A stretch of 64,000 bases of DNA. Origin: Marinobacter vinifirmus. GTDB lineage: Bacteria; Pseudomonadota; Gammaproteobacteria; Pseudomonadales; Oleiphilaceae. The stretch lies in NCBI RefSeq assembly GCF_002258215.1, contig NZ_NEFY01000008.1:1-64000 (forward strand). Direction: 5' to 3'. Under the pieces are notes generated by a model. The model was not told where the DNA came from. It was given only the letters and a program-made list of their open reading frames with translations, and made no database searches. The position numbers and the translations under genes were made by a program. This document shows positions 55,590-64,000 of the stretch, piece by piece (positions within the stretch are counted from its first letter, which is position 1; the number at the start of each line of letters is the position of its first letter).

Positions 55590-56422
55590 GCGACTCCATT
55601 GATGTAACCGGCCGTCTTCGCAAGATGCCGGCCGAAGCCGGCGACCCGGTAGCCTATGCCCTGGCGGTGGGTGATGCCCGCATTGCCCTGAACGACCTGA
55701 TGGGGCGAAAGGTAAGGATCGATTTCGAGGGTGTGATTCGCTGCATCCATTGTGATCGCACCACCAAGAAGAGTTTCAACCAGGGCTTTTGTTACCCCTG
55801 CTTCCGCAAGCTGGCGGCTTGCGACAGCTGCATCATGAGCCCGGAAAAATGCCATTTTCACCTGGGCACCTGCCGGGAGCCGGAATGGGGCGAAGCCAAT
55901 TGCATGGTGGAGCATGTGGTGTATCTGGCCAATTCCAGTGGCCTGAAAGTGGGTATTACCCGGGGCTCGCAAGTGCCTACGCGCTGGATTGACCAGGGCG
56001 CGGTGACGGCGATCCCCATGCTGCGGGTTTCCAGCCGGTACCTTTCCGGGCTGGTAGAAGTGGCGTGCAAGAGCCATGTGGCCGATCGCACCAACTGGCG
56101 GGCCATGCTCAAGGGCGATGTGCCGGAGCTGGACCTGGCTCAGGAGCGCCAGAGAATCCTGGAGCTGATCGAAGACGACCTGGCGCAATTGCGTGCAGAG
56201 CACGGCGAAGACAGCATCCGGATTGTGGACGAGGCCTCACTTGGGCTGGGTTATCCGGTTCAGGTATGGCCGGCGAAAGTGAAAACCCATAATCTGGATA
56301 AAACGCCGGAAGTGGAAGGGCTGCTTGAAGGTATCAAAGCGCAGTACCTGATGCTGGACACCGGGGTGATCAATATCCGCAAATTTACCGGCTATGAAGT
56401 CCGGTTCCGGGTTCTCGACTGA
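55586..56422 (+). CDS. DUF2797 family cysteine-rich protein
   Basis: 278 residues with a cysteine-rich N-terminal half that looks like a zinc site (CIHCDRTTKKSFNQGFCYPC, then CDSCIMSPEKCHF and CREPEWGEANC). The C-terminal half is a GIY-YIG-like or other unknown domain (HVVYLANSSGLKVGITRGSQVPTRW). Translation starts at TTG 55586, overlapping the DUF1315 stop. It is conserved beside pepN in Pseudomonas-like genomes. The biochemical function is unknown. Confidence 0.87.
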   Translation: MSDSIDVTGRLRKMPAEAGDPVAYALAVGDARIALNDLMGRKVRIDFEGVIRCIHCDRTTKKSFNQGFCYPCFRKLAACDSCIMSPEKCHFHLGTCREPEWGEANCMVEHVVYLANSSGLKVGITRGSQVPTRWIDQGAVTAIPMLRVSSRYLSGLVEVACKSHVADRTNWRAMLKGDVPELDLAQERQRILELIEDDLAQLRAEHGEDSIRIVDEASLGLGYPVQVWPAKVKTHNLDKTPEVEGLLEGIKAQYLMLDTGVINIRKFTGYEVRFRVLD

Positions 56423-56453
56423 GCCCGCCATGTCTTTTGTCTGGAGAGTATGA

Positions 56454-59096
56454 ATGCGAACCAACCAGCCACAAACCATTTACCTGAGTGAATACAAGGT
56501 TCCTGCGTATCTGGTTGACCACGTGGATCTGCGTTTCGAATTGTTTGAAGACGGCGCCCGGGTGCACAGCACCCTGTCTGTGCGTCGTAACCCTGAGTCT
56601 GCGGAGGCCGGTGCGCCGCTCTTCCTGCACGGCGACAGCCTGAAGCTTGAGTCGGTGGCCCTGAATGGCTCAGTGCTGGCTGCCGGTGATTTCGAAGACC
56701 GTGGCGATGCGCTGATTGTGCCTTCGGTGCCGGAGCAATTCGAATTGCAGGTGGTCACCTGGATCGAGCCGCAAAACAATACCCGGCTGGAAGGTTTGTA
56801 CAAGTCCTCCGGTATGTTCTGTACCCAGTGCGAGGCCGAGGGCTTCCGTTGCATTACCTTCTACCCGGATCGCCCGGATGTGATGGCTCGGTTCCGCACC
56901 CGGATTGAAGCCGATAAAGGCGCTTACCCGGTACTGTTGTCTAACGGCAACTCGGTAGCGCAGGGCGAGCTCGAAAACGGCCGCCACTTTGTCACCTGGG
57001 AAGACCCGTTCCCCAAGCCGGCTTATCTGTTCGCGCTGGTAGCCGGAGACCTGGTAGAGAAAAAAAACACCTTCACCACCTGTTCCGGCCGTAACATTGA
57101 CCTGCGAATGTACGTGGAGCCCCGCAACGCGCAGAAGTGCGATTTCGCCATGGACGCCCTCAAGCGCTCCATGCGCTGGGATGAAGACGTCTACGGCCGC
57201 GAATACGACTTGGATATCTTCATGATCGTGGCGGTGGATGATTTCAACATGGGGGCCATGGAAAACAAGGGGCTGAATATTTTCAATTCGTCCTGCGTGC
57301 TGGCCAGCCAGGACACGGCGACCGACGCCACCTTCCAGCGTATCGAAGCCATTGTCGCCCACGAGTACTTCCACAACTGGTCCGGCAACCGGGTCACCTG
57401 TCGTGACTGGTTCCAGCTGAGCCTGAAGGAAGGCTTCACCGTGTTCCGGGATTCCCAGTTCTCCGCCGACATGGGATCGCCAACGGTCAAGCGCATTGAA
57501 GACGTTACCCTGTTGCGCACCGCACAGTTCGCGGAAGATGCCGGCCCCATGGCCCATCCGGTGCGGCCCGCGTCTTACATGGAGATCTCCAACTTCTACA
57601 CCCTGACCATCTACGAGAAAGGGGCGGAAGTGGTACGGATGATTCACAACCTGCTTGGCGACGAACTGTTCCGCAAGGGCAGTGATCTGTACTTCGAGCG
57701 CCACGATGGCCAGGCGGTGACCACGGATGATTTCGTCAAGGCCATGGAAGATGCGTCCGGCCGCGACCTGAGCCAGTTCCGGTTGTGGTACGAACAGGCA
57801 GGCACGCCGGTGGTTAGCGTGGAAGATGACTACGATGCGGATAAGGGTGTGTATGGCCTGACCATCCGCCAGAACATTCCCGACACGCCGGGGCAGACCG
57901 GCAAGAAGCCTCAGCACATTCCGTTCGCCATGGGCCTGCTCGACAGCAAAGGCCAGCCGTTGCCGCTGAATATCAGCGCTGGCGAACAGGACGGCCCGCT
58001 GGAGCGGGTGCTGGAGCTGACTGAGGCCGAGCACCGTTTCGAATTCCATGGCCTGGCTGAACGGCCGGTGCCGTCCCTGCTGCGGGATTTCTCGGCGCCG
58101 GTGCGGGTGCAGTATCCGTGGAGCCGGGAACAGCTGTTGTTCCTGATGAGCCACGATCCGGACGGCTTCAATCGTTGGGATGCGGGCCAGCGCCTGGCCG
58201 TGGATGTTATCCAGTCTCTGGTGGGTACGCCGGAGCAGGCCGAGGTTGAGCCGCGGCTGGCGGATGCCTACCGCAAATTGCTGAACGATGCCTCTCTGGA
58301 CCAGGCGCTGGTGGCCAAGATGCTGTTGCTGCCGTCGGAAGCCTACCTGGTAGAACTGGCGGAGCAGGCCGATGTGCCGGCTATCCACGCGGCCCGGGAG
58401 CGGGTGTTGAAGCACCTGGCACAAGAGCTGAAAGATGACCTGCTGGCCTGTTACCAGCGCAACCGGGAGCAGGGCGATTACCAGCTGGGCCCGGATGCCA
58501 TTGCCCGTCGCAGCCTGTGCAATACCGCGCTGGGCTGGTTGATGAGTATTGACGATGAGCGGGCCCGGGAGCTGGCGTTAGAGCAGTTCCGCAGTGCAGA
58601 CAACATGACGGATCGCCTGGGTGCCCTGCGGGCGCTGGTCAATTCCGGCTTTGCAGCAGATCGTGAGCAGGCCCTCGAGAGCTTCTACCAGCGCTTCAGC
58701 GATGATCCGCAGGTGGTGGAGCTCTGGTTCTCGGTACAGGCGTCCAGCGGCCAGGCCGGCCAGCTGCCACACATCCTGCAGCTGCTGGAGCATCCGGCCT
58801 TTGACTGGAAAAACCCGAACAAGGTGCGCTCCGTAGTGGGTGTATTTGCCGGCCAGAACCTGGCGGCGTTCCATAATCCTGATGGCAGTGGCTATCAGTT
58901 CCTGGCCGGGCAGGTTTGCCGCCTGGATGACAGCAACCCGCAGATTGCCTCCCGCCTGGTAACGCCGTTAACGCGCTGGCGGAAGTTCGCACCTGCCTAC
59001 TCCAGCCAGATGAAAGCGGCACTGGAAGGCATCCGGGACAAAGATAACCTGTCCCGTGACCTGTACGAAGTTGTGCATAAGAGCCTGGCAGGCTGA
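56454..59096 (+). CDS. pepN: aminopeptidase N (M1 family)
   Basis: Zinc aminopeptidase that removes N-terminal residues from peptides, 880 residues, the normal PepN length. The exopeptidase motif MGAMENKGL is at about 262-270 and the zinc motif HEYFHNW with the second Glu 18 residues later at about 302-325. The catalytic Tyr lies in the later Y-x4 block. No signal peptide: it is cytoplasmic. It follows DUF2797 by 31 bases. A hairpin at 59114-59140 ends the transcript. Confidence 0.96.
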   Translation: MRTNQPQTIYLSEYKVPAYLVDHVDLRFELFEDGARVHSTLSVRRNPESAEAGAPLFLHGDSLKLESVALNGSVLAAGDFEDRGDALIVPSVPEQFELQVVTWIEPQNNTRLEGLYKSSGMFCTQCEAEGFRCITFYPDRPDVMARFRTRIEADKGAYPVLLSNGNSVAQGELENGRHFVTWEDPFPKPAYLFALVAGDLVEKKNTFTTCSGRNIDLRMYVEPRNAQKCDFAMDALKRSMRWDEDVYGREYDLDIFMIVAVDDFNMGAMENKGLNIFNSSCVLASQDTATDATFQRIEAIVAHEYFHNWSGNRVTCRDWFQLSLKEGFTVFRDSQFSADMGSPTVKRIEDVTLLRTAQFAEDAGPMAHPVRPASYMEISNFYTLTIYEKGAEVVRMIHNLLGDELFRKGSDLYFERHDGQAVTTDDFVKAMEDASGRDLSQFRLWYEQAGTPVVSVEDDYDADKGVYGLTIRQNIPDTPGQTGKKPQHIPFAMGLLDSKGQPLPLNISAGEQDGPLERVLELTEAEHRFEFHGLAERPVPSLLRDFSAPVRVQYPWSREQLLFLMSHDPDGFNRWDAGQRLAVDVIQSLVGTPEQAEVEPRLADAYRKLLNDASLDQALVAKMLLLPSEAYLVELAEQADVPAIHAARERVLKHLAQELKDDLLACYQRNREQGDYQLGPDAIARRSLCNTALGWLMSIDDERARELALEQFRSADNMTDRLGALRALVNSGFAADREQALESFYQRFSDDPQVVELWFSVQASSGQAGQLPHILQLLEHPAFDWKNPNKVRSVVGVFAGQNLAAFHNPDGSGYQFLAGQVCRLDDSNPQIASRLVTPLTRWRKFAPAYSSQMKAALEGIRDKDNLSRDLYEVVHKSLAG

Positions 59097-59113
59097 CCTG
59101 CTGGCGGGGCCCG

Positions 59114-59140
59114 AGCCAGGCGCACGGGCCCGCGCTGGCT
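59114..59140 (+). terminator. possible pepN terminator
   Basis: Hairpin AGCCAgGCGC / GCGCTGGCT with an 8-base loop, 17 bases after the pepN stop. A T-rich stretch (59149-59161) follows at a distance of about 9 bases, so it is a weak intrinsic terminator at best. Confidence 0.35.
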
Positions 59141-59306
59141 GTGTATCGTTTTGTGTTTTTTCAACCGTCGTCACAGCCTGATACAAAATCGCACTTTCGG
59201 TCGATAGACAATGTTGCTCAATCGGCTAATCTGTTGGAAAGTCTGCGATTGCATCAGACCATAACAATAAAGCCCGACAGAGGCTTCCAGACGGAAAGGT
59301 TGCACA

Positions 59307-60695
59307 ATGAGATACAACAAAAACGTTCTTTTGGGTGGGCTGCTGGCAGCTTCCTTCGCCGCATCCCCCGTTTACGCAGCTGTGTCTGCTTCAGAGGCAG
59401 CGCGGCTGGGTAATGATTTAACCCCTTTCGGTTCGGTCAAGGCCGGAAACGCCGATGGCACCATCCCGGCGTGGGACGGTGGCCTGACAGAGCCTCCGGC
59501 CGGCTATCAGGGCAGTGGCCAACACCATATCAACCCGTTTCCGAACGACCAGGTGCTGTTCACCATCAATGCGTCCAACATGGACCAGTACAGCGAGCAC
59601 CTGACCGATGGCCTGAAGGCCATGTTTGAAACCTACCCGACCACCTTCCAGATTCCGGTTTACCAGTCCCGCCGTACCCATGCGGTTCCTGACTGGGTTG
59701 CCGAGAATACCCGCAAGAACGCAGTGAATGCGGAAGTGGTTGGTGAGGCTGAAGGCCTTGATGGCGCCTTCGGTGGCTATCCTTTCCCGATCCTGCATGG
59801 CAATAACGAAGAAAAGGCCTGGCAGGTGATCTGGAACCACCTGACCCGCTGGCGCGGTATATCCCTGACCCGTCGTTCCAGTGAAGTGGCCGTGCAGCCC
59901 AACGGGGATTACGGCCTGGTGACGTCCCAGCAGGAAGCCTTTTTCAACTTCTACAGCCCGGAAGGCAGTGAAAAAGATCTCGATAACATCATTTTCTACT
60001 ACCTGTCTTTCACCCAGTCTCCGCCCCGCCTTGCCGGTGGTGCGATCCTGGTTCATGAAACCCTGAACCAGATCGTCAGCCCCCGTAATGGCTGGGGTTA
60101 TAACGCCGGGCAGCGCCGTGTGCGCCGGGCACCCAACCTGGGTTACGACTCCCCGATCGCGGCGGCCGATAACCTTCGGACGGCCGACGACACCGATATT
60201 TTCAACGGTGCCATGGATCGCTATAACTGGAATTACGAAGGGATGCGGGAAATCTACGTGCCCTACAACAACTACAAGATTGGCGAAAAGGGCACTCCGT
60301 ATTCCGAGATTCTGGGTATTTCCCACCTGAATCCTGACCTTACCCGCTGGGAATTGCACCGGGTGCACGTGGTTGAAGCCACCCTCAAGGATGGTGAGCG
60401 CCACATCTACGCCAAGCGTCGTTTCTATGTCGATGCCGACAGCTGGAACACTCTGCTGCTCGACCAGTACGACGGCCGTGGTGAGCTCTGGCGCGTAACC
60501 ATGGGTATCGCCAAGAACTATTACGACATGCCGGGTGTGTGGACAGCACTGGATGTGTACCACGACCTGCAGGCCCGTCGTTACCATGTTCTGGGCCTGG
60601 ATACCGAAGAACCCAACACCCGTGTGTTCACTGACGACGTACCCAGCAAGCGTTACTTCTCGCCGGCTTCCCTGCGCAGACGAAGTGTACGCTGA
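59307..60695 (+). CDS. DUF1329 family exported protein
   Basis: 462 residues with a cleavable signal peptide (about 1-25, ending VYAAVSA), so it is periplasmic or in the outer membrane. DUF1329 proteins have a LolA-like fold and are thought to carry hydrophobic molecules. It is the first of three consecutive genes (DUF1329, YCF48, RND/MMPL). In Pseudomonas-like genomes DUF1329 and DUF1302 genes commonly occur together; no DUF1302 gene is seen here. Its start ATG 59307 is preceded by GGAAAGG. An inverted repeat (GTCTG-N9-CAGAC, 59241-59259) upstream could be an operator. Confidence 0.87.
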   Translation: MRYNKNVLLGGLLAASFAASPVYAAVSASEAARLGNDLTPFGSVKAGNADGTIPAWDGGLTEPPAGYQGSGQHHINPFPNDQVLFTINASNMDQYSEHLTDGLKAMFETYPTTFQIPVYQSRRTHAVPDWVAENTRKNAVNAEVVGEAEGLDGAFGGYPFPILHGNNEEKAWQVIWNHLTRWRGISLTRRSSEVAVQPNGDYGLVTSQQEAFFNFYSPEGSEKDLDNIIFYYLSFTQSPPRLAGGAILVHETLNQIVSPRNGWGYNAGQRRVRRAPNLGYDSPIAAADNLRTADDTDIFNGAMDRYNWNYEGMREIYVPYNNYKIGEKGTPYSEILGISHLNPDLTRWELHRVHVVEATLKDGERHIYAKRRFYVDADSWNTLLLDQYDGRGELWRVTMGIAKNYYDMPGVWTALDVYHDLQARRYHVLGLDTEEPNTRVFTDDVPSKRYFSPASLRRRSVR

Positions 60696-60700
60696 GTTTT

Positions 60701-60722
60701 GGCGCGGGCTCCGGCCCGCGCC
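60701..60722 (+). other. GC-rich hairpin between DUF1329 and YCF48 genes
   Basis: Nine-bp perfect stem GGCGCGGGC / GCCCGCGCC with loop TCCG, five bases after the DUF1329 stop. No U run follows, so it is not an intrinsic terminator. Such a hairpin in an operon can stabilise the upstream mRNA and make DUF1329 protein more abundant than the downstream products. Confidence 0.6.
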
Positions 60723-60760
60723 GGCAGCTTTCTGATCTAACCAACGTAAAGGCAATCTGA

Positions 60761-61906
60761 ATGGCTAATAGGTTCATGTGCGAGACACTGGGTTCTGCCT
60801 GTCTTGGCCTGTCCATGGCATTGGCAGCACCTGCGGCGTATGCGCTGACAGATATCATCGAGACCCCGGCTTTAATGTCGGACCTGGCTCCGGAATCCCT
60901 GCTCAACGACGCCACCCGTGCGGGTGACCGCATTGTTGCCGTTGGCGAGCGCGGGCATGTGATTTACTCCGATGATGAAGGGCAAACCTGGACCCAGGCC
61001 GAGGTGCCGGTATCGGTGACGCTGAACGCCGTGGATTTTGGCAGCGACAGCAGCGGCTGGGTTGTTGGCCACAGTGGTGTGGTGCTGCATTCCGGGGATG
61101 CCGGGGCTACCTGGCAGCTGCAGTTCGATGGCCTGCAGGCGGCCGAGCTGGTGATCGAAAGCCGGGAAGAGCAGATTGCTGCGATGGAGGAGCGTATCGA
61201 ACAGGCTCCGGAAGCCGAAAAGGGCGACCTGGAATGGGCGCTGGATGACCTGTTCTTTGCCCTGGAGAACGTGCAGGCAGACATGGAAATCGGCCCGGTT
61301 AACCCGTTACTGGATGTGTGGTTTGAAAACGACCAGCATGGCTTCGTGGTGGGTGCCTACGGCATGGTCCTGCGCACCCAGGATGGCGGTGAAACCTGGG
61401 AAGACTGGGGCCCGCAGCTTAGCAACCCGCAGAACTTCCATTTGAACAGCGTAGCCCGGGTAACCGGTGGTGGGCTGGTGATCGTGGGCGAAGCCGGCCA
61501 GGTGCATGTGTCCGTCGATAACGGTGATACCTGGGAGCGGCGCGAGAGCCCCTACGATGGCTCACTGTTCGGCGTGATGGGTACCGGCAAGGTGAATGAA
61601 GTGCTGGCCTTCGGTCTTCGCGGTAACACCATGTTATCGACGGATCTGGGCCGCAGCTGGACCATGGTTGCTAACGAAGGCGGCACCACCCTGAACAACG
61701 GTTCGGTTGCAGACGATGGCCGGGTCACCCTGGTGGGTAACAGCGGCGCGGTGCTGATGAGCAGCAACGGTGGTGAAAGTTTCCGCGCGCACTTCCGGAA
61801 CGACCGGGAGGGTGTCATGGGTGTGGTTCCACTGAGCGGAACCAATCTTCTTCTGGTAGGCGAGGGCGGTGTGATGATCACCGATTCCCGCGGCCGGGAC
61901 CTGTAA
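60761..61906 (+). CDS. YCF48-type beta-propeller exported protein
   Basis: 381 residues with a signal peptide (about 1-29, cut after AYA). Asp-box repeats of the BNR/YCF48 type are visible six times: SDDEGQTW, SGDAGATW, TQDGGETW, SVDNGDTW, STDLGRSW and SSNGGESF. This predicts a beta-propeller in the periplasm, with a helical insertion of about 50 residues (about 125-175) after the second box. It is the second gene of the DUF1329-YCF48-RND set, so it is probably an accessory of the exporter. Confidence 0.87.
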   Translation: MANRFMCETLGSACLGLSMALAAPAAYALTDIIETPALMSDLAPESLLNDATRAGDRIVAVGERGHVIYSDDEGQTWTQAEVPVSVTLNAVDFGSDSSGWVVGHSGVVLHSGDAGATWQLQFDGLQAAELVIESREEQIAAMEERIEQAPEAEKGDLEWALDDLFFALENVQADMEIGPVNPLLDVWFENDQHGFVVGAYGMVLRTQDGGETWEDWGPQLSNPQNFHLNSVARVTGGGLVIVGEAGQVHVSVDNGDTWERRESPYDGSLFGVMGTGKVNEVLAFGLRGNTMLSTDLGRSWTMVANEGGTTLNNGSVADDGRVTLVGNSGAVLMSSNGGESFRAHFRNDREGVMGVVPLSGTNLLLVGEGGVMITDSRGRDL

Positions 61907-61956
61907 TAGCGCCCTGGTGTGGCATCAACGGATTTAATGGATAGAGGGGTTTTTTA

Positions 61957-64000
61957 ATGTCTGACCCGATGCATGACAGGGGTGAACATTACCTGACAAC
62001 GCCCAAGGCGGAGCCGTTCCTTGAGCGTTTGATTTTTAATAACCGGGCGCTGATTCTTATCGCGTTCTTTGTGCTGACGCTGTTCCTCGGCTACAACGCC
62101 GTGAAGATCCAGCCAGACGCCAGCTTCGAGCGGATGATTCCGCTCGAGCATCCGTACATTGTGAATATGCTCGAACACCGGGACGACCTGGAAAACCTGG
62201 GTAACTTCGTGCGTATTGCGGTTGCGGTGGAAGACGGCGACATTTTTACCGCCGAATACATGGAAACCCTGAAGCAGATTACCGACGAGATGTTCTACCT
62301 GAACGGTGTTGACCGTTCCGGCCTGAAGTCTCTCTGGACCTCCAACGTGCGTTGGGTGGAAGTGACCGAGCAGGGCTTCCAGGGTGGTACCGTGATTCCG
62401 GACACTTACGACGGCACTCGCGAGAGTCTTGAGCAGTTGCGCCAGAACGTACTGCGTTCGAACGAAGTAGGCCGCCTGATTTCAGACAACTTCCGTTCCA
62501 CGATTGTGTACGCGCCGCTGTACGAGACCAACCCGGAAACCGGCGAGCCGCTGGATTACGCAGCGTTCTCCAAAGAGCTCGAAGAAAAGATTCGCAGCAA
62601 ATACCAGGAGCAGAACCCGGAAATCAGCATCCACATCGTTGGCTTTGCCAAGAAAGTGGGCGACCTGATTGAAGGTATCGGTTCCATTGCCTGGTTTGCC
62701 GGCATCACCATCCTGCTGACCACGTTGCTGCTGTTCTGGTATTCCCGCTGCATCGCCGGCACGCTGATCCCGGTGCTGACCTCCATCATCGCTGTGTTCT
62801 GGCAGCTGGGTACTCTCCGGCTTCTGGGCTATGGACTGGACCCGTACTCGGTGCTGGTGCCGTTCCTGGTGTTTGCGATCGGTATCAGCCACGGCGTACA
62901 GATTGTTAACGCCATGGCTGTGGAAGCGGCCAAGGGCTTTGATGCTGTCACTGCAGCCCGCCTGGCATTCCGTGCCCTGTATATCCCGGGCATGCTGGCG
63001 TTGATTTCCGATGCCATGGGCTTCCTGACCCTGGTGTTCATCGAAATCGACGTTATCCGTGACCTCGCCGTTGCTGCCGGCCTGGGTGTGGCGTTTGTGA
63101 TTATCACCAACCTGGTGTTGCATGTTCTGATCATGTCTTATATCGGCATCTCCAAAGGCGGTGTCCGGCACGTACAGAATCATGGTGCAAAGCAGGATCG
63201 CAAGTGGCGGGTCATGTCCTATTTCGCCCATCCGGGGGTTGCGCCGATTTCCCTGCTGATTGCAGTGATTGGCCTGGGTCTTGGCATGTACTACAAGCAA
63301 GATCTGAAAGTAGGTGACCTGGACCAGGGTGCGCCGGAGTTGCGTGCAGATTCCCGCTACAACAAGGACAACGCCTACATCATCAACAACTACTCCACCA
63401 GTGCTGATGTATTGGTGGTGATGGTGAAAACCCCGGAAGAGCAGTGCACCCAGTACAACGTGCTGCGCGCCATGGACAGCCTTCAGTGGCAGCTGCAGAA
63501 CACCCCGGGCGTGCAGAGTTCCGCATCCCTGGCAGATGTTTCCAAGCTGGTGACCAAGGCCCTGAACGAGGGTAACTGGAAGTGGTTCGAGATTTCCCGC
63601 AACCAGACCATCATCAATGCGTCTATCCGGGACGCGCCGGCCGGCCTGATCAACACCAGTTGCGACCTGACTCCGGTGCTGGTGTTCCTGGAAGATCACA
63701 AGGCGGAAACCCTGGAAACCGTGGTCGAGCGCGTTGAAGCCTTCGCCCAGACCAACAGCAACGAAGAGCACACCTTCCTGCTGGCGGCCGGTAACGCAGG
63801 TATCGAGGCGGCCACCAACGAGGTAATTTCCAGCGCCAAGGATATGATGCTGATGCTGGTTTACGGTGTTGTGAGCTTGCTGTGCTTCCTGACCTTCCGT
63901 TCACTTCGTGCGGTGGCCTGTATCGTAATTCCGCTGGGCCTGACCTCCATTCTGTGTGAGGCGATCATGGCGGTGTCCGGTATCGGTATCAAGGTAGCGA
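61957..64000 (+). CDS. RND/MMPL-family exporter, partial
   Basis: Inner-membrane exporter related to the HpnN/MMPL branch of the RND superfamily; the coding frame is open to the window's right edge after 681 codons, so the end is missing. N-terminal TM (about 32-48), a periplasmic loop, TM2-6 (about 240-395) with the family pattern VPFLVFAIGISHGVQIVNAM, then the second half (TM7 about 430-450, second loop, TM8 from about 630). ATG 61957 follows AGAGGGG by about 8 bases. Together with DUF1329 and YCF48 it is likely to form a transport system for a hydrophobic molecule. Confidence 0.9.
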   Translation, partial: MSDPMHDRGEHYLTTPKAEPFLERLIFNNRALILIAFFVLTLFLGYNAVKIQPDASFERMIPLEHPYIVNMLEHRDDLENLGNFVRIAVAVEDGDIFTAEYMETLKQITDEMFYLNGVDRSGLKSLWTSNVRWVEVTEQGFQGGTVIPDTYDGTRESLEQLRQNVLRSNEVGRLISDNFRSTIVYAPLYETNPETGEPLDYAAFSKELEEKIRSKYQEQNPEISIHIVGFAKKVGDLIEGIGSIAWFAGITILLTTLLLFWYSRCIAGTLIPVLTSIIAVFWQLGTLRLLGYGLDPYSVLVPFLVFAIGISHGVQIVNAMAVEAAKGFDAVTAARLAFRALYIPGMLALISDAMGFLTLVFIEIDVIRDLAVAAGLGVAFVIITNLVLHVLIMSYIGISKGGVRHVQNHGAKQDRKWRVMSYFAHPGVAPISLLIAVIGLGLGMYYKQDLKVGDLDQGAPELRADSRYNKDNAYIINNYSTSADVLVVMVKTPEEQCTQYNVLRAMDSLQWQLQNTPGVQSSASLADVSKLVTKALNEGNWKWFEISRNQTIINASIRDAPAGLINTSCDLTPVLVFLEDHKAETLETVVERVEAFAQTNSNEEHTFLLAAGNAGIEAATNEVISSAKDMMLMLVYGVVSLLCFLTFRSLRAVACIVIPLGLTSILCEAIMAVSGIGIKVA

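Overview
This window looks like a chromosomal segment of a marine gammaproteobacterium, most likely Marinobacter or a close relative. That is my reading of the gene content and order (nadK, metallophosphatase, rhomboid, DUF1315, DUF2797, pepN as in Pseudomonas; LexA-controlled recA; attenuated ilvGM), of a fairly high G+C, and of many c-di-GMP and lipid genes. I ran no database search. There are no insertion sequences, phage genes or CRISPR arrays; nearly everything is vertical, housekeeping-type DNA.

Layout. 1-4566: a leftward branched-chain amino acid operon (ilvL leader, ilvG, ilvM, then ilvD). A 143-bp palindromic repeat sits directly after the stop codons of both ilvM and ilvD. 4567-9469: rightward RND efflux pair plus a TruC-like pseudouridine synthase. 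9623-18000: a 7TM diguanylate cyclase, then leftward amidase, TerB/DnaJ protein, HD-GYP phosphodiesterase and MgtC-like membrane protein. 18169-22100: SulP transporter, universal stress protein and phospholipase D-family lipoprotein in one operon. 22106-25482: YhiN-like flavoprotein and a FixL/FixJ-type two-component system, divergent from an acyl-CoA ligase and an NCS2-type transporter (25630-28723). 28963-31491: DegV, an unknown protein and ferredoxin FdxA. 31655-36535: mutS, pncC, recA with SOS box, and a flavodoxin-like protein. 36702-45496: GGDEF-EAL protein, PilZ protein, Lon-like ATPase/protease and a second two-component system. 45501-51075: MaoC-like hydratase, two AraC regulators, tRNA-Asp and a FadH-like reductase. 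51209-59096: coiled-coil protein, nadK, metallophosphatase, rhomboid, DUF1315, DUF2797 and pepN. 59307-64000: DUF1329 protein, YCF48 beta-propeller protein and an RND/MMPL exporter that runs off the right edge.

The two most notable signals are short non-coding or mini-gene structures. (1) An ilv leader peptide of 30 codons rich in Val/Leu, with a textbook attenuator hairpin (4300-4454). (2) On the minus strand at 55115-55243, a sigma70 promoter covered by a near-perfect Fur box, followed about 90 nt later by a strong intrinsic terminator. Between them lies no gene, so this looks like a Fur-repressed small RNA in the gap between the rhomboid and DUF1315 genes.

Functionally the window mixes amino acid synthesis, c-di-GMP signalling (one cyclase, one HD-GYP, one GGDEF-EAL, one PilZ protein), DNA repair (mutS, recA), fatty acid handling (acyl-CoA ligase, MaoC, FadH) and envelope transport.
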